Under the pieces are notes generated by a model. It saw only the letters and a list, made by a program, of their open reading frames with translations, was not told the DNA's origin and searched no databases. Positions 57,170-64,000 of a DNA stretch of 64,000 nt are shown piece by piece (the stretch's first letter is position 1; each line of letters starts with the position of its first letter). This stretch comes from Nocardioides seonyuensis. Lineage in GTDB: Bacteria; Actinomycetota; Actinomycetes; Propionibacteriales; Nocardioidaceae. The stretch spans positions 2,170,001 through 2,234,000 of the forward strand of contig NZ_CP038436.1 of NCBI RefSeq assembly GCF_004683965.1. Reading direction: 5' to 3'. The translations under genes were made by a program, and so were the position numbers.

Positions 57170-57333
57170 TCAGACCTGGCCGGCGCGTCCCAGCGAGTGG
57201 CCGCCGTCCATCGTCACCACCTGTCCCGTCACCTGGGCACTCGAGTCCTGCGTCAGCGCGGCCACCTGTTCGGGGGTGGTTGCAGATCCGGTGAGTGCGT
57301 CAGCGCTCAGCTGTCGGTGGCGCTCGTGGCCCT
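57170..57333 (-). pseudogene. C-terminal remnant of an SDR gene
   Basis: On the minus strand, GSATTPEQVAALTQDSSA and QVTGQVVTMDGGHSLGRAGQV are read to a TGA at 57172-57170. The rest of the SDR (nucleotide site and Tyr-x3-Lys) is missing and the strand just before the VTGQ motif is shortened. No start or ribosome site. A decayed fragment near other SDR genes. Confidence 0.7.
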
Positions 57334-57427
57334 CAAGAGGCGAGTAGGCGCGACGCGGAGGTCGGCCTCAGCCTGCTCCAGGAGGGTGGATGCGTTCTCG
57401 GCAGCCATTCCTAGAACGCGGGAGCAA

Positions 57428-57456
57428 TTGTAATAATGGTCGTACCATTTTATGAT
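57428..57456 (+). promoter_or_regulatory. Promoter with FadR/GntR-like operator for the acyl-CoA ligase
   Basis: TTGTAA (57428-57433), 17-bp spacer, TATGAT (57451-57456). The spacer contains the perfect inverted repeat AATGGT-CGT-ACCATT (57435-57449), matching the TGGTNNNACCA form used by FadR-subfamily GntR repressors. AT-rich compared with its surroundings. No GntR gene is in the window. Confidence 0.7.
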
Positions 57457-57506
57457 GTGTTGGACCCGCTTACCCGTCAGCTCGTCGCCACAGCTCAAGG
57501 AGAACG

Positions 57507-59168
57507 ATGGCCACCAAGCCGCAGACACAGGTCCGTGACCGCTACGAACCGGATCAGATCAAGGATTACTACGAGGCTGGACTGTGGCAGTCGAAGAGCT
57601 TCTACGAACTGATCACTGAGCGCGCTGAGAACCACGGTGATCGCCGCTTCTGCTTCGACAGCACCACATCACTCACCTACGCAGAGTTTCACGACCAGGC
57701 GCTGCGGCTGGCGGTCGGCCTCAAGCGGCAGGGGATCGAACGGGGAGATCGGGTCGCTGTCCAGCTGCCTAACTGGACCGAGTTCCCGGTGATCGCTGCC
57801 GCACTCTCCCGCATCGGCGCGATCATTGTCCCAATCATGCCCATCTACCGTGACGACGAAGTCGGGTACACCCTCCGGCACTCCGGTGCAGTCGCAGCGT
57901 TCACGTGTGAGGAGATGAAGGGGTTCAACCACCTGCGCATGTTCCAAGAGTTGCGCGCCGACGCTCCTGACGTCCGCTTCCTGGTCGCAGTCCGCCCGTC
58001 AGAGGCCGTCGACAACGGTACGTTCGCGTTCCAGGACTTGCTGGTGGAAGGGTCCCACGAAGAACTCGAGACCGAGGCGGGCGACGACAGCAGCCCGGAT
58101 GACGGGTTCCTGATCGTCTACACCTCCGGCACCACCAGCCGGCCCAAGGGCTGTTACCACACGTTCAACACCCTGCACGCGAGTGCGAGGGCAATGGCTG
58201 ACGGCCTGGCCTACACCAGCGACGACGTGCAGTTCGGTCCCTCGCCCATCACCCACAGCACGGGCCTGGTCACCAGCGTGCTGCTGCCGATGCTTGTGGG
58301 AGCCCAGACCCATTTCATGGAGGCATGGGACCCCGAGGAGGGGCTCCGCCGCATCGAGGAGCACAAGTGCACCGCGGCCGTGACCGCGACGCCCTTTATC
58401 CAGATGCTCATGGGGGCGTACGACCCCGAGAGGCACGACCCGAGCAGCCTGCGCCTGTGGGTGTGCGCCGGATCGCCGATCCCGGGGTCGGTGATCGAGC
58501 AAGCGGCCGAGATGCTCCCCGGTTGTCGCACGCTCAGCCTCTACGGCCGATCCGAAAACATGACCACCACCATGTGCAAGGTGGACGACCCGAGCCAGCG
58601 CTCGGTGACCTCCGACGGCTCTGCCATGGCTGGCGCCGAGGTCAAGGTGGTCGACTCCGAGGGGAATGAGGTCGCACGCGGCGAGGAGGGGGACATCGCC
58701 TTCCGCGGGCCGAGCCACATGCTCGAGTACTTCAACGACCCACAACAGACTGCCGCGCTCTTCACGGCTGACGGCTTTTCCCGCTCGGGAGACCTCGGAC
58801 GGATGGACGCGGACGGCTTCGTGCGCGTGACGGGTCGCCTGAAGGACATCGTGATCCGCGGTGGAATGAACATCAGCGCCCGAGAGATCGAAGAGCACCT
58901 GCTGAGCCACCCCGCGATCGAGAACGCGGCGGTGGTCGGCATGCCCGACGAGCGTCTGGGCGAAAAGGTATGCGCCTACGTCATCCTCAAGCCCGGGGCG
59001 GAGCCCCTGAGCGTCGAGCAGACCGCAGAGTTCCTCCGGAGCCACGGCGTGGCCACGCAGAAGCTCCCCGAGCGCATCGAGATCACCGAAGGTTTCCCGA
59101 TGACGGCCACCGGCAAGATCCAGAAGCACCTGCTGCGCGCCGACGTCGCCGAGAAGCTCAAGGGGTGA
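57507..59168 (+). CDS. AMP-forming acyl-CoA ligase (cyclohexanecarboxylate-CoA-ligase-like)
   Basis: 553 residues, ATG at 57507 after AAGGAGAACG. Adenylation motifs: IVYTSGTTSRPKGC (about 204-217), LYGRSENM (about 347), RSGDLGRMDADGFVRVTGRLKDIVIRGGMNISAREIEE (about 424-461), and the C-terminal Lys in TATGKIQKH. It activates a carboxylic acid to its CoA thioester. Driven by its own FadR-like promoter and followed by a PucR regulator on the same strand, suggesting a substrate-inducible catabolic entry step. Confidence 0.93.
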   Translation: MATKPQTQVRDRYEPDQIKDYYEAGLWQSKSFYELITERAENHGDRRFCFDSTTSLTYAEFHDQALRLAVGLKRQGIERGDRVAVQLPNWTEFPVIAAALSRIGAIIVPIMPIYRDDEVGYTLRHSGAVAAFTCEEMKGFNHLRMFQELRADAPDVRFLVAVRPSEAVDNGTFAFQDLLVEGSHEELETEAGDDSSPDDGFLIVYTSGTTSRPKGCYHTFNTLHASARAMADGLAYTSDDVQFGPSPITHSTGLVTSVLLPMLVGAQTHFMEAWDPEEGLRRIEEHKCTAAVTATPFIQMLMGAYDPERHDPSSLRLWVCAGSPIPGSVIEQAAEMLPGCRTLSLYGRSENMTTTMCKVDDPSQRSVTSDGSAMAGAEVKVVDSEGNEVARGEEGDIAFRGPSHMLEYFNDPQQTAALFTADGFSRSGDLGRMDADGFVRVTGRLKDIVIRGGMNISAREIEEHLLSHPAIENAAVVGMPDERLGEKVCAYVILKPGAEPLSVEQTAEFLRSHGVATQKLPERIEITEGFPMTATGKIQKHLLRADVAEKLKG

Positions 59169-59246
59169 GCGGCTAGCAGACGAGCCTCGGGCCGGCATCC
59201 GGTCGCGCCCCGCAATGGTCCCTCCCCGGTGCAGCCAGGAGGAGCA

Positions 59247-60416
59247 ATGGATCCATCGAGTGAGCAGCGTTCCGAGGACTCGATCGCTGTGGAGCTCGCG
59301 ACCGTGGGCCGATTGCTGCTCCGCGACGTCGACCGCCTGGTCGAACGCTTGCTGGAGCCGAGCCAGCGCACGCCGGGATATGGGTTCGCCAGTGCGGAAG
59401 ACCTGCGACCGTTCGTCGGAGCGGGTCAGCGCATGTTGATCCAACGGGCCCTGATCGAGGGCTCGGACCTCCAGGCAGAGGATCGTGATCTGGCTCAGCG
59501 GTCGACGCGGCAAAGAATGAGCAGCGGCTATCAGGCGGCTGACATCCTCAACTCGTTGTCCAGGAGCATCGAGAGCGTCTGGAGCTCTGCCGGTGACGTC
59601 GCTGCCGAGCGCGAGTGCGAGCCCGCGGTCCTCGCCAGGCTCGGGGTGCACCTGATGTCCCTGCACCGCAGTCTGATCGACGTCATGACGACGACGATCC
59701 GGGAGATCGAGAACCAAGCCCTTGACGACGGGCGGAGCGCGCTGGTGGCCGACGTGGCCTCACTCTTCGCAGGCAGGTCGGCGTCGAGTCCTGAGCTGGT
59801 CCGTGCCCTGACACCGGAGAGCGACGTGCAGGTGGTTCCCATCCGGTTGCACGGACCGGAGCACGTGCTGTCCAGCTACGAAGCTCGGCACACCCGCGAC
59901 GGGTCGATCCTGGCGATGTGCCGGTCCGAGGGCGATCTGGTGGCCCTTGCCTTCGACTCCTACCCCCGCACCGAGGGCATGCTGATCGGCGAAGGTCCTC
60001 GCACGGGTCTGTCCGGTCTCGTTCACTCCTGTGCCCAGGCGTCGCGAGCTGTCATCATCGGCAGGGACCTCGGCTTGGAGGGCGTGGTCTCCATCGAGTC
60101 GCTCGGAGCACGTGTTGCCGTAGTCGAGTCCCCAGACCTGGGAGCCAGGTTCCATTCGGGCATCATCGAGAAGCTGGGGGCCGACGCCGGCCGGGCCAAC
60201 GCGCTGCTGACCACAGTCGAGGCGTGGATCCAGAACGGCATGGATGTCGACAAGGTCGCGCAGCAGCTGAGCCTGCACCCCAACTCCGTGAGGTACCGAC
60301 TGAATCGATTCACGATTCTTACCGCGTTGTCGTTGTCCGACGTGTCCGACCTGGTGATGATCTGGTGGGCTCTCGAGTGGCAACGCCACCATTCGTCCGG
60401 GCTCGCGCCACTCTGA
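59247..60416 (+). CDS. PucR/CdaR-type transcriptional regulator
   Basis: 389 residues from the ATG at 59247 (CAGGAGGAG upstream). The long N-terminal and central part is helical without a recognised ligand motif. The C-terminal HTH LLTTVEAWIQNGMDVDKVAQQLSLHPNSVRYRLNRFTILTAL (about 320-362) is the PucR_HTH signature. Such regulators respond to aromatic or purine-type compounds and often sit beside the operon they control; here the acyl-CoA ligase and the SDR run are candidates. Confidence 0.88.
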   Translation: MDPSSEQRSEDSIAVELATVGRLLLRDVDRLVERLLEPSQRTPGYGFASAEDLRPFVGAGQRMLIQRALIEGSDLQAEDRDLAQRSTRQRMSSGYQAADILNSLSRSIESVWSSAGDVAAERECEPAVLARLGVHLMSLHRSLIDVMTTTIREIENQALDDGRSALVADVASLFAGRSASSPELVRALTPESDVQVVPIRLHGPEHVLSSYEARHTRDGSILAMCRSEGDLVALAFDSYPRTEGMLIGEGPRTGLSGLVHSCAQASRAVIIGRDLGLEGVVSIESLGARVAVVESPDLGARFHSGIIEKLGADAGRANALLTTVEAWIQNGMDVDKVAQQLSLHPNSVRYRLNRFTILTALSLSDVSDLVMIWWALEWQRHHSSGLAPL

Positions 60417-60425
60417 CAGGAACGG

Positions 60426-61175
60426 TCAGACCTGATCGGTCGGTCGTACGACGACCTCAGCCACAGCCATCCGCCGCGGTGCAGTGACGATGAACGCCAC
60501 GACCTCGGCGATGTCGGAGGCCCGCAGCCTTTCGACCCCGTCGAAGAGGCGCTCGTAGTGCTCCTGGACCGCCGACTGCTGATGGCCGAACAGCTCGGTG
60601 TCGACAACACCCGGCTCGACCACGCTCACCCGCACGCCCATCGGGGCGTACTCCTGGCGCCATGACTCGGAAGCAGCGGTGACTCCGAACTTCGTCGCGT
60701 TGTAGACCGCGACGTTGCGGTTGGCGAAGCGGCCGGCGATCGACGAGATGTTGACCAGGTCGGCCACGCCACGCGGAGAATCGACGGCTGCGACCAGGTG
60801 TGGGAGCGCGTGCTTGGTGACGTAGAGCAGAGCCTTTAGATTGAGGTCGACCATTGCCTCCCATTCCCCCATGTCTGCTTTCGCTGTCGGCCCGTTGAGC
60901 ATCACGCCGGCAGCATTGACCACGACGTCGAGGCGTCCGAAGCGCGCGACGACATCGGAGACGACTGCGGTGGCCGCCGCAGCGGAGGTGAGGTCGGCCG
61001 GGATGGCGTGGACCCGGTCCTGGCCGATCTCGGCCGCCAAGGAAGCTAATCGGTCCTCGCGGCGGCCGGTGACCGCGACATGGGCTCCTTGTCCTGCCAA
61101 CTCGACGGCAACGGCGCGGCCGATGCCGCTGGTCGCGCCGGTGACGAGGGCGACGCAGCCGGAGAGCGCGCTCAT
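60426..61175 (-). CDS. Short-chain dehydrogenase/reductase
   Basis: 249 residues, ATG at 61175. ALVTGATSGIGRAVAVELAGQGAHVAVTGRREDRL, VNAAGVMLNGP, YNATKFGVTAAS (Tyr-x3-Lys) and VSVVEPGVVDTEL. Classical SDR of unknown substrate. Convergent with the PucR gene and divergent from the next SDR, sharing a 209-nt promoter region in which I see no clear operator. Confidence 0.9.
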   Translation of the reverse strand: MSALSGCVALVTGATSGIGRAVAVELAGQGAHVAVTGRREDRLASLAAEIGQDRVHAIPADLTSAAAATAVVSDVVARFGRLDVVVNAAGVMLNGPTAKADMGEWEAMVDLNLKALLYVTKHALPHLVAAVDSPRGVADLVNISSIAGRFANRNVAVYNATKFGVTAASESWRQEYAPMGVRVSVVEPGVVDTELFGHQQSAVQEHYERLFDGVERLRASDIAEVVAFIVTAPRRMAVAEVVVRPTDQV

Positions 61176-61384
61176 CGTGCGACGGCCCTGCAATTGGTCG
61201 CGGCGCCCTTCTGCACTCTGCCTGGCGCAGGCTTCCCCGGTGCCGTCCCCCTCATCGTCACCGTGGCAGTATCGAGACAAATTTTCGGTGGGACAACGAT
61301 GGCCGCCGACCGGGATGGAGGTCTCCACACAGTGCCTGGCCATCACGGTTGTGACAGGCCGCGTCGATGGGTGACGTTGGCCCG

Positions 61385-62185
61385 ATGACTCAGGTAGCGA
61401 TCGTGACCGGGGCAGGGCGCGGCATCGGGAGAGCTGTGGCGCTGCGCTTGGCCGACAGGGGCTTCGACGTGGCGTTGGTGGGTCGCGACCTGTCTGCCAG
61501 CTATGAGCGCTACGGCGAACAGGCCGAGGCGGGCACCGTGCAGGAGGAGGTGGAGCGCCGGGGCCGGCGCGCCCTCTCGATCGAGGGCGACCTGCGCGAG
61601 CCGGAGTTCTGCCACGAGGTGGCGGACCGGACGCGAGCGGATCTCGGCCGGATCGACGTCCTCGTCAACAACGCGGGAGGGGCACTGACCCCTGTCGAGC
61701 GCAGCTGGGCGTCGCAAATGCCGCTGGGGGACCTCGACGACATGATCAAGCTCAATGCGAACACCGCCATCATGTGCTGCCAGGCCGTCGTCCCCGTCAT
61801 GCGTGAGCAGGGAGGCGGGTCCATCGTCAATGTGGGCACGCGCGCGGCCCTGGACCCAGCCACCAAGGGCGGGCTGCTGACGCCGTACGCCCTGGCGAAG
61901 ACCGTGATGATGCAGTACACCCGCTTTCTGGCGCTCGAAGTGGGGCCTGCTGGGATCCGCGTCAACTGCGTGTCGCCAGGCATCGTCGCGACTGGACGTG
62001 TCATAGCTGGGGCCGTGGCGCGCGGCATCGGGACCGACGCGGACCGCGACGCGATCCCGATGCGGAGGTTCGCGACACCCGAGGACATCGCCGGTGCCGT
62101 CGAGTTCTTTGCCAGCGACCTGTCTGCCTACGTGACCGGACAGGTGCTGCCTGTCGACGGGGGCTCGGTCATCACTGCGTCCTGA
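61385..62185 (+). CDS. Short-chain dehydrogenase/reductase
   Basis: 266 residues from the ATG at 61385. AIVTGAGRGIGRAVALRLADRGFDVALVGRD, NNAGGALTPVE, TPYALAKTVMMQYTRFLALEVGPAGIRVNCVSPG (Tyr-x3-Lys in YALAK) and VTGQVLPVDGGS. FabG-like, likely a 3-hydroxy or ring alcohol oxidoreductase. Its 3' end runs into the decayed SnoaL-like fragment on the other strand. Confidence 0.9.
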   Translation: MTQVAIVTGAGRGIGRAVALRLADRGFDVALVGRDLSASYERYGEQAEAGTVQEEVERRGRRALSIEGDLREPEFCHEVADRTRADLGRIDVLVNNAGGALTPVERSWASQMPLGDLDDMIKLNANTAIMCCQAVVPVMREQGGGSIVNVGTRAALDPATKGGLLTPYALAKTVMMQYTRFLALEVGPAGIRVNCVSPGIVATGRVIAGAVARGIGTDADRDAIPMRRFATPEDIAGAVEFFASDLSAYVTGQVLPVDGGSVITAS

Positions 62186-62286
62186 ACGCGTGCCGCCAGA
62201 TGGTCGTAGCGCGGCGGGGGACGCAGCGCCAGCTCCCATCCTCGTCCGCCAGGGAATGCGCGAACCGGACGGGCGCCGGGCAGCTG
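62173..62286 (-). pseudogene. 3' fragment of a SnoaL/NTF2-like gene
   Basis: On the minus strand the segment reads PVRFAHSLADEDGSWRCV then PRRATTIW, aligning with the C-terminus of the intact SnoaL-like protein at 63.2-63.6 kb (VRLTHALVEEDGDWRCVLHHATTM). It lacks the rest of the gene. It lies immediately after the stop of the SDR at 62290, so it may be the tail of a lost neighbour of that gene. Confidence 0.7.
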
Positions 62287-62289
62287 ACG

Positions 62290-63051
62290 TCAGGTGGTGG
62301 GGAGGTGGACGGTCATCCCACCGTCCACAGCCAGCACTTGGCCCGTGATGAACGACGACCTCTCTGAGGCCAGGAAGTAGTAGGCATCCGCCAGTTCGTC
62401 GGGTCGCCCGAACCGACGTAGGGGGGTGTTCACCTCGATCGCGTGGGCGCGCTCCTCGGGGAATCGCTCCATGGCCCGCGGCGTCGCCGTCACGCCCGGG
62501 GCGACGCAGTTGCACCGGATCCCGCGTGGGCCGTACTGCGTGGCGACGTACCTGGTCAGTGACTCGACACCGGCTTTGGCGATCCCGTAGGACGCCCAAC
62601 CCACATCAGCGGCGCGAGCCTGGGTCGAAGAGGTGTTGACGATTGCGCCTGCGCCTGCTGCAGACATGTGCGGCACCACACGAGCGATCAGGTGGTGGGT
62701 CGACCGGAGGTTGACGTCGAGGCTCAGGTCCCACAGCTTGCGAGGCGTCTCCTCTATGAGTCCTTCGGTGCCCACGAAGATGCCGGCGATGTTGACGAGG
62801 ACATCGATCCGTCCGTGCTCGGCGACGACGGTTTCGACCATCGTGTCGATGGCATCCTCGTCACGCAGATCGGTGGGGAAGGCGTGGCCCTCGAGTGCGT
62901 CCGCAACCTCGGCAAGGGGCTCGTGGTCACGGTCGACCAGAGCGAGCACGGCACCGTCGGCAGCGAACCGGCGCGCCGTCGCCCCGCCGATGCCACCGGC
63001 TGCTCCTGTGATGATGACGACTTTTCCGGCGAAGTCCTGATCAGTACTCAT
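62290..63051 (-). CDS. Short-chain dehydrogenase/reductase
   Basis: 253 residues, ATG at 63051. [78 protein letters not shown] (Tyr-x3-Lys) and ITGQVLAVDGGMTVHLP. FabG-like. On the minus strand like the SnoaL-like and 3-hydroxyisobutyrate dehydrogenase-like genes upstream, 141 nt from them. Confidence 0.9.
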   Translation of the reverse strand: MSTDQDFAGKVVIITGAAGGIGGATARRFAADGAVLALVDRDHEPLAEVADALEGHAFPTDLRDEDAIDTMVETVVAEHGRIDVLVNIAGIFVGTEGLIEETPRKLWDLSLDVNLRSTHHLIARVVPHMSAAGAGAIVNTSSTQARAADVGWASYGIAKAGVESLTRYVATQYGPRGIRCNCVAPGVTATPRAMERFPEERAHAIEVNTPLRRFGRPDELADAYYFLASERSSFITGQVLAVDGGMTVHLPTT

Positions 63052-63192
63052 GAACGCAACGTACGGGTCGCCATAGGTTGGGGCGAGACGTCGCGGGCTG
63101 GAGACTGTGGAGACGCACATCTGAGCAGATGTCGGGACCAGAGACCAAGGACGATCGCCGGCTGCTCGGGCTAGACCAGATGTCAGCTCGAT

Positions 63193-63561
63193 CTACATGG
63201 TCGTGGCGTGGTGCAGGACGCAGCGCCAGTCCCCGTCCTCTTCCACGAGGGCATGGGTCAAGCGGACGCGGGTGCCTGCATGGCCCGTCCAGCGGAACGT
63301 GAGCATCGACGCGCACGTGACGGTCCCCGGTGTCGGCGCCTCGCTCGCGAGAACCTCGAAGTCCACGTGCGGCTCGTGCAGACTGGGGAGGTCGGTGAAG
63401 TAGCTGCGGACGCCTTCCATTCCGCGTTTGAGGTCTGGCGCCGAGCCGAAGAACAGGGCTGCGTCCGTGTACAGGTCCACGAGGGCGTCGCTGTCGCCTG
63501 AGCAGAAGGAGTCAGTCCAGCGGAGGAGGAACTCGGTCGCGACAGTGCCGGGATCACTCAT
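63193..63561 (-). CDS. SnoaL/NTF2-like protein
   Basis: 122 residues, ATG at 63561 overlapping the next gene's stop by 4 nt. TEFLLRWTDSFCSGDSDALVDLYTDAALFFGSAPDLKRGMEGVRSYFTDL and VRLTHALVEEDGDWRCVLHHATTM fit the cone-shaped NTF2-like fold used by small isomerases, hydrolases and binding proteins. Function not readable. A decayed copy of its C-terminus is at 62.2 kb. Confidence 0.8.
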   Translation of the reverse strand: MSDPGTVATEFLLRWTDSFCSGDSDALVDLYTDAALFFGSAPDLKRGMEGVRSYFTDLPSLHEPHVDFEVLASEAPTPGTVTCASMLTFRWTGHAGTRVRLTHALVEEDGDWRCVLHHATTM

Positions 63562-64000
63562 CGCTGGGTGGCTTGGGCGTTGTGCAGAGTCCGGTAGAGG
63601 CCCTCCAGCATGCCGGACACGGGCGCTGCGGAGCCGCTGACCCGTGCCACGTCGACCGCGGCGCCGAGGTCCTTCAAGAGGATGTCGACGCGTCCGCCGG
63701 CTGGACCGTCCTCGTAGCCGAGCAGCAGCCCTCGCAGGGCGTTGATGATCCCGGTGATGTTGGTGCTCTCGCCAGCAGACCGGCCCCGGCTGTACTCGCG
63801 CAGCATCGCGGAGTCGGCAAGACCGCTCCCCATGGCCGGCAGCAGTGCGTCGGCGTCCAGCCCGAATGCGCGTCCGGTGGCAGCTGCCTCGGCCAAGGCG
63901 GCCATGGTGGCGAAGTTGACCATCTGGTTGCAGAGCTTGGCCACTTGCCCTGAGCCGAGTGGCCCCAGGTGGCTGATGCGGCTGCTGAACGCCTCGAGTG
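63558..64000 (-). CDS. 3-hydroxyisobutyrate-dehydrogenase-like oxidoreductase, N-terminus outside the window
   Basis: 147 codons visible; the gene continues past base 64000. The visible part holds HLGPLGSGQVAKLCNQMVNFATMAALAEAAATGRAFGLDADAL, the beta-HAD signature around the catalytic Lys (G-x-G-x2-x-K-x-x-N-N), and the C-terminal MLRE...LLKDLGAAVDVARVSGSAAPV helices. The NAD-binding domain would lie upstream, outside the window. Coupled to the SnoaL-like gene by a 4-nt overlap. Confidence 0.88.
   Translation of the reverse strand, partial: LEAFSSRISHLGPLGSGQVAKLCNQMVNFATMAALAEAAATGRAFGLDADALLPAMGSGLADSAMLREYSRGRSAGESTNITGIINALRGLLLGYEDGPAGGRVDILLKDLGAAVDVARVSGSAAPVSGMLEGLYRTLHNAQATQR

Noticed and set aside
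57307..57409. Possible 33-residue peptide on the minus strand opposite the acyl-CoA ligase promoter region
   Set aside because: No ribosome site, no signal peptide, and it overlaps the SDR remnant; insufficient support.

Overview
The window is a very GC-rich chromosomal segment with GTG/TTG starts, TGA-rich stops, many 1- to 4-nt gene overlaps and several leaderless-looking promoters. Gene content points to a high-GC actinobacterium of the Nocardioides type: a regulator-hbhA-DUF2516 cluster, a fused RmlC-RmlD protein, collagen-like and AbiEi/DUF559 proteins, F420-linked oxidoreduction and many SDR/acyl-CoA genes. The taxon is inferred from gene content only.

Layout. 1-2.2 kb: an RCC1-repeat surface protein (cut by the window edge) and a secreted collagen-like/SGNH-hydrolase protein. 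2.3-24.9 kb: a large exopolysaccharide locus. It holds a DUF4012 protein, a tyrosine autokinase (Wzz plus CpsD type), an initiating sugar transferase, three glycosyltransferases, a sugar dehydrogenase, an acyltransferase, a Wzy-like polymerase, a Wzx-like flippase, a pyruvyl transferase and several secreted or unknown proteins. Embedded at 5.9-11.6 kb is an unusual cassette: an HprK-like kinase, two PqqD-nucleotidyltransferase fusion proteins, a 40-residue secreted mini-peptide and an XRE-TPR regulator convergent with it. 25-31 kb: cysN-cysD, a GH16 lipoprotein, a cupin, and the GDP-mannose dehydratase/reductase pair, then dtd. 31-37.7 kb: a BKACE-type enzyme, a MazEF-like toxin-antitoxin pair, a frameshifted AbiEi/DUF559 gene, a tauE-phosphatase-cysC operon and an asparaginase II. 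37.7-39.3 kb: regulator-hbhA-DUF2516. 39.3-47.1 kb: a second polysaccharide block (second tyrosine autokinase and DUF4012 protein, rmlCD, rmlB, rmlA, galE), so the kinase/DUF4012 module occurs twice. 47-50.6 kb: amidase, an intact AbiEi/DUF559 gene, a divergent DHPS-like gene and a RibD-like reductase. 50.7-64 kb: a catabolic region of SDRs, acyl-CoA dehydrogenase, acyl-CoA ligase, phosphotransferase and F420 reductase, with TetR and PucR regulators and operator-like palindromes placed inside promoter spacers.

How it works together. GDP-mannose and dTDP-glucose routes supply 6-deoxyhexoses, GalE supplies UDP-galactose, the glycosyltransferases build a lipid-linked repeat, Wzx/Wzy export and polymerise it, and the tyrosine autokinases (with the low-molecular-weight phosphatase as a possible counterpart) control chain assembly. 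CysND and CysC can make APS/PAPS. A family of short hairpin repeats is scattered over both polysaccharide blocks; two copies are translated in frame at domain boundaries. The most novel-looking element is the mini-peptide beside the XRE-TPR regulator and the HprK/PqqD-nucleotidyltransferase genes, which could be a peptide-signalling or peptide-modification circuit attached to exopolysaccharide synthesis.
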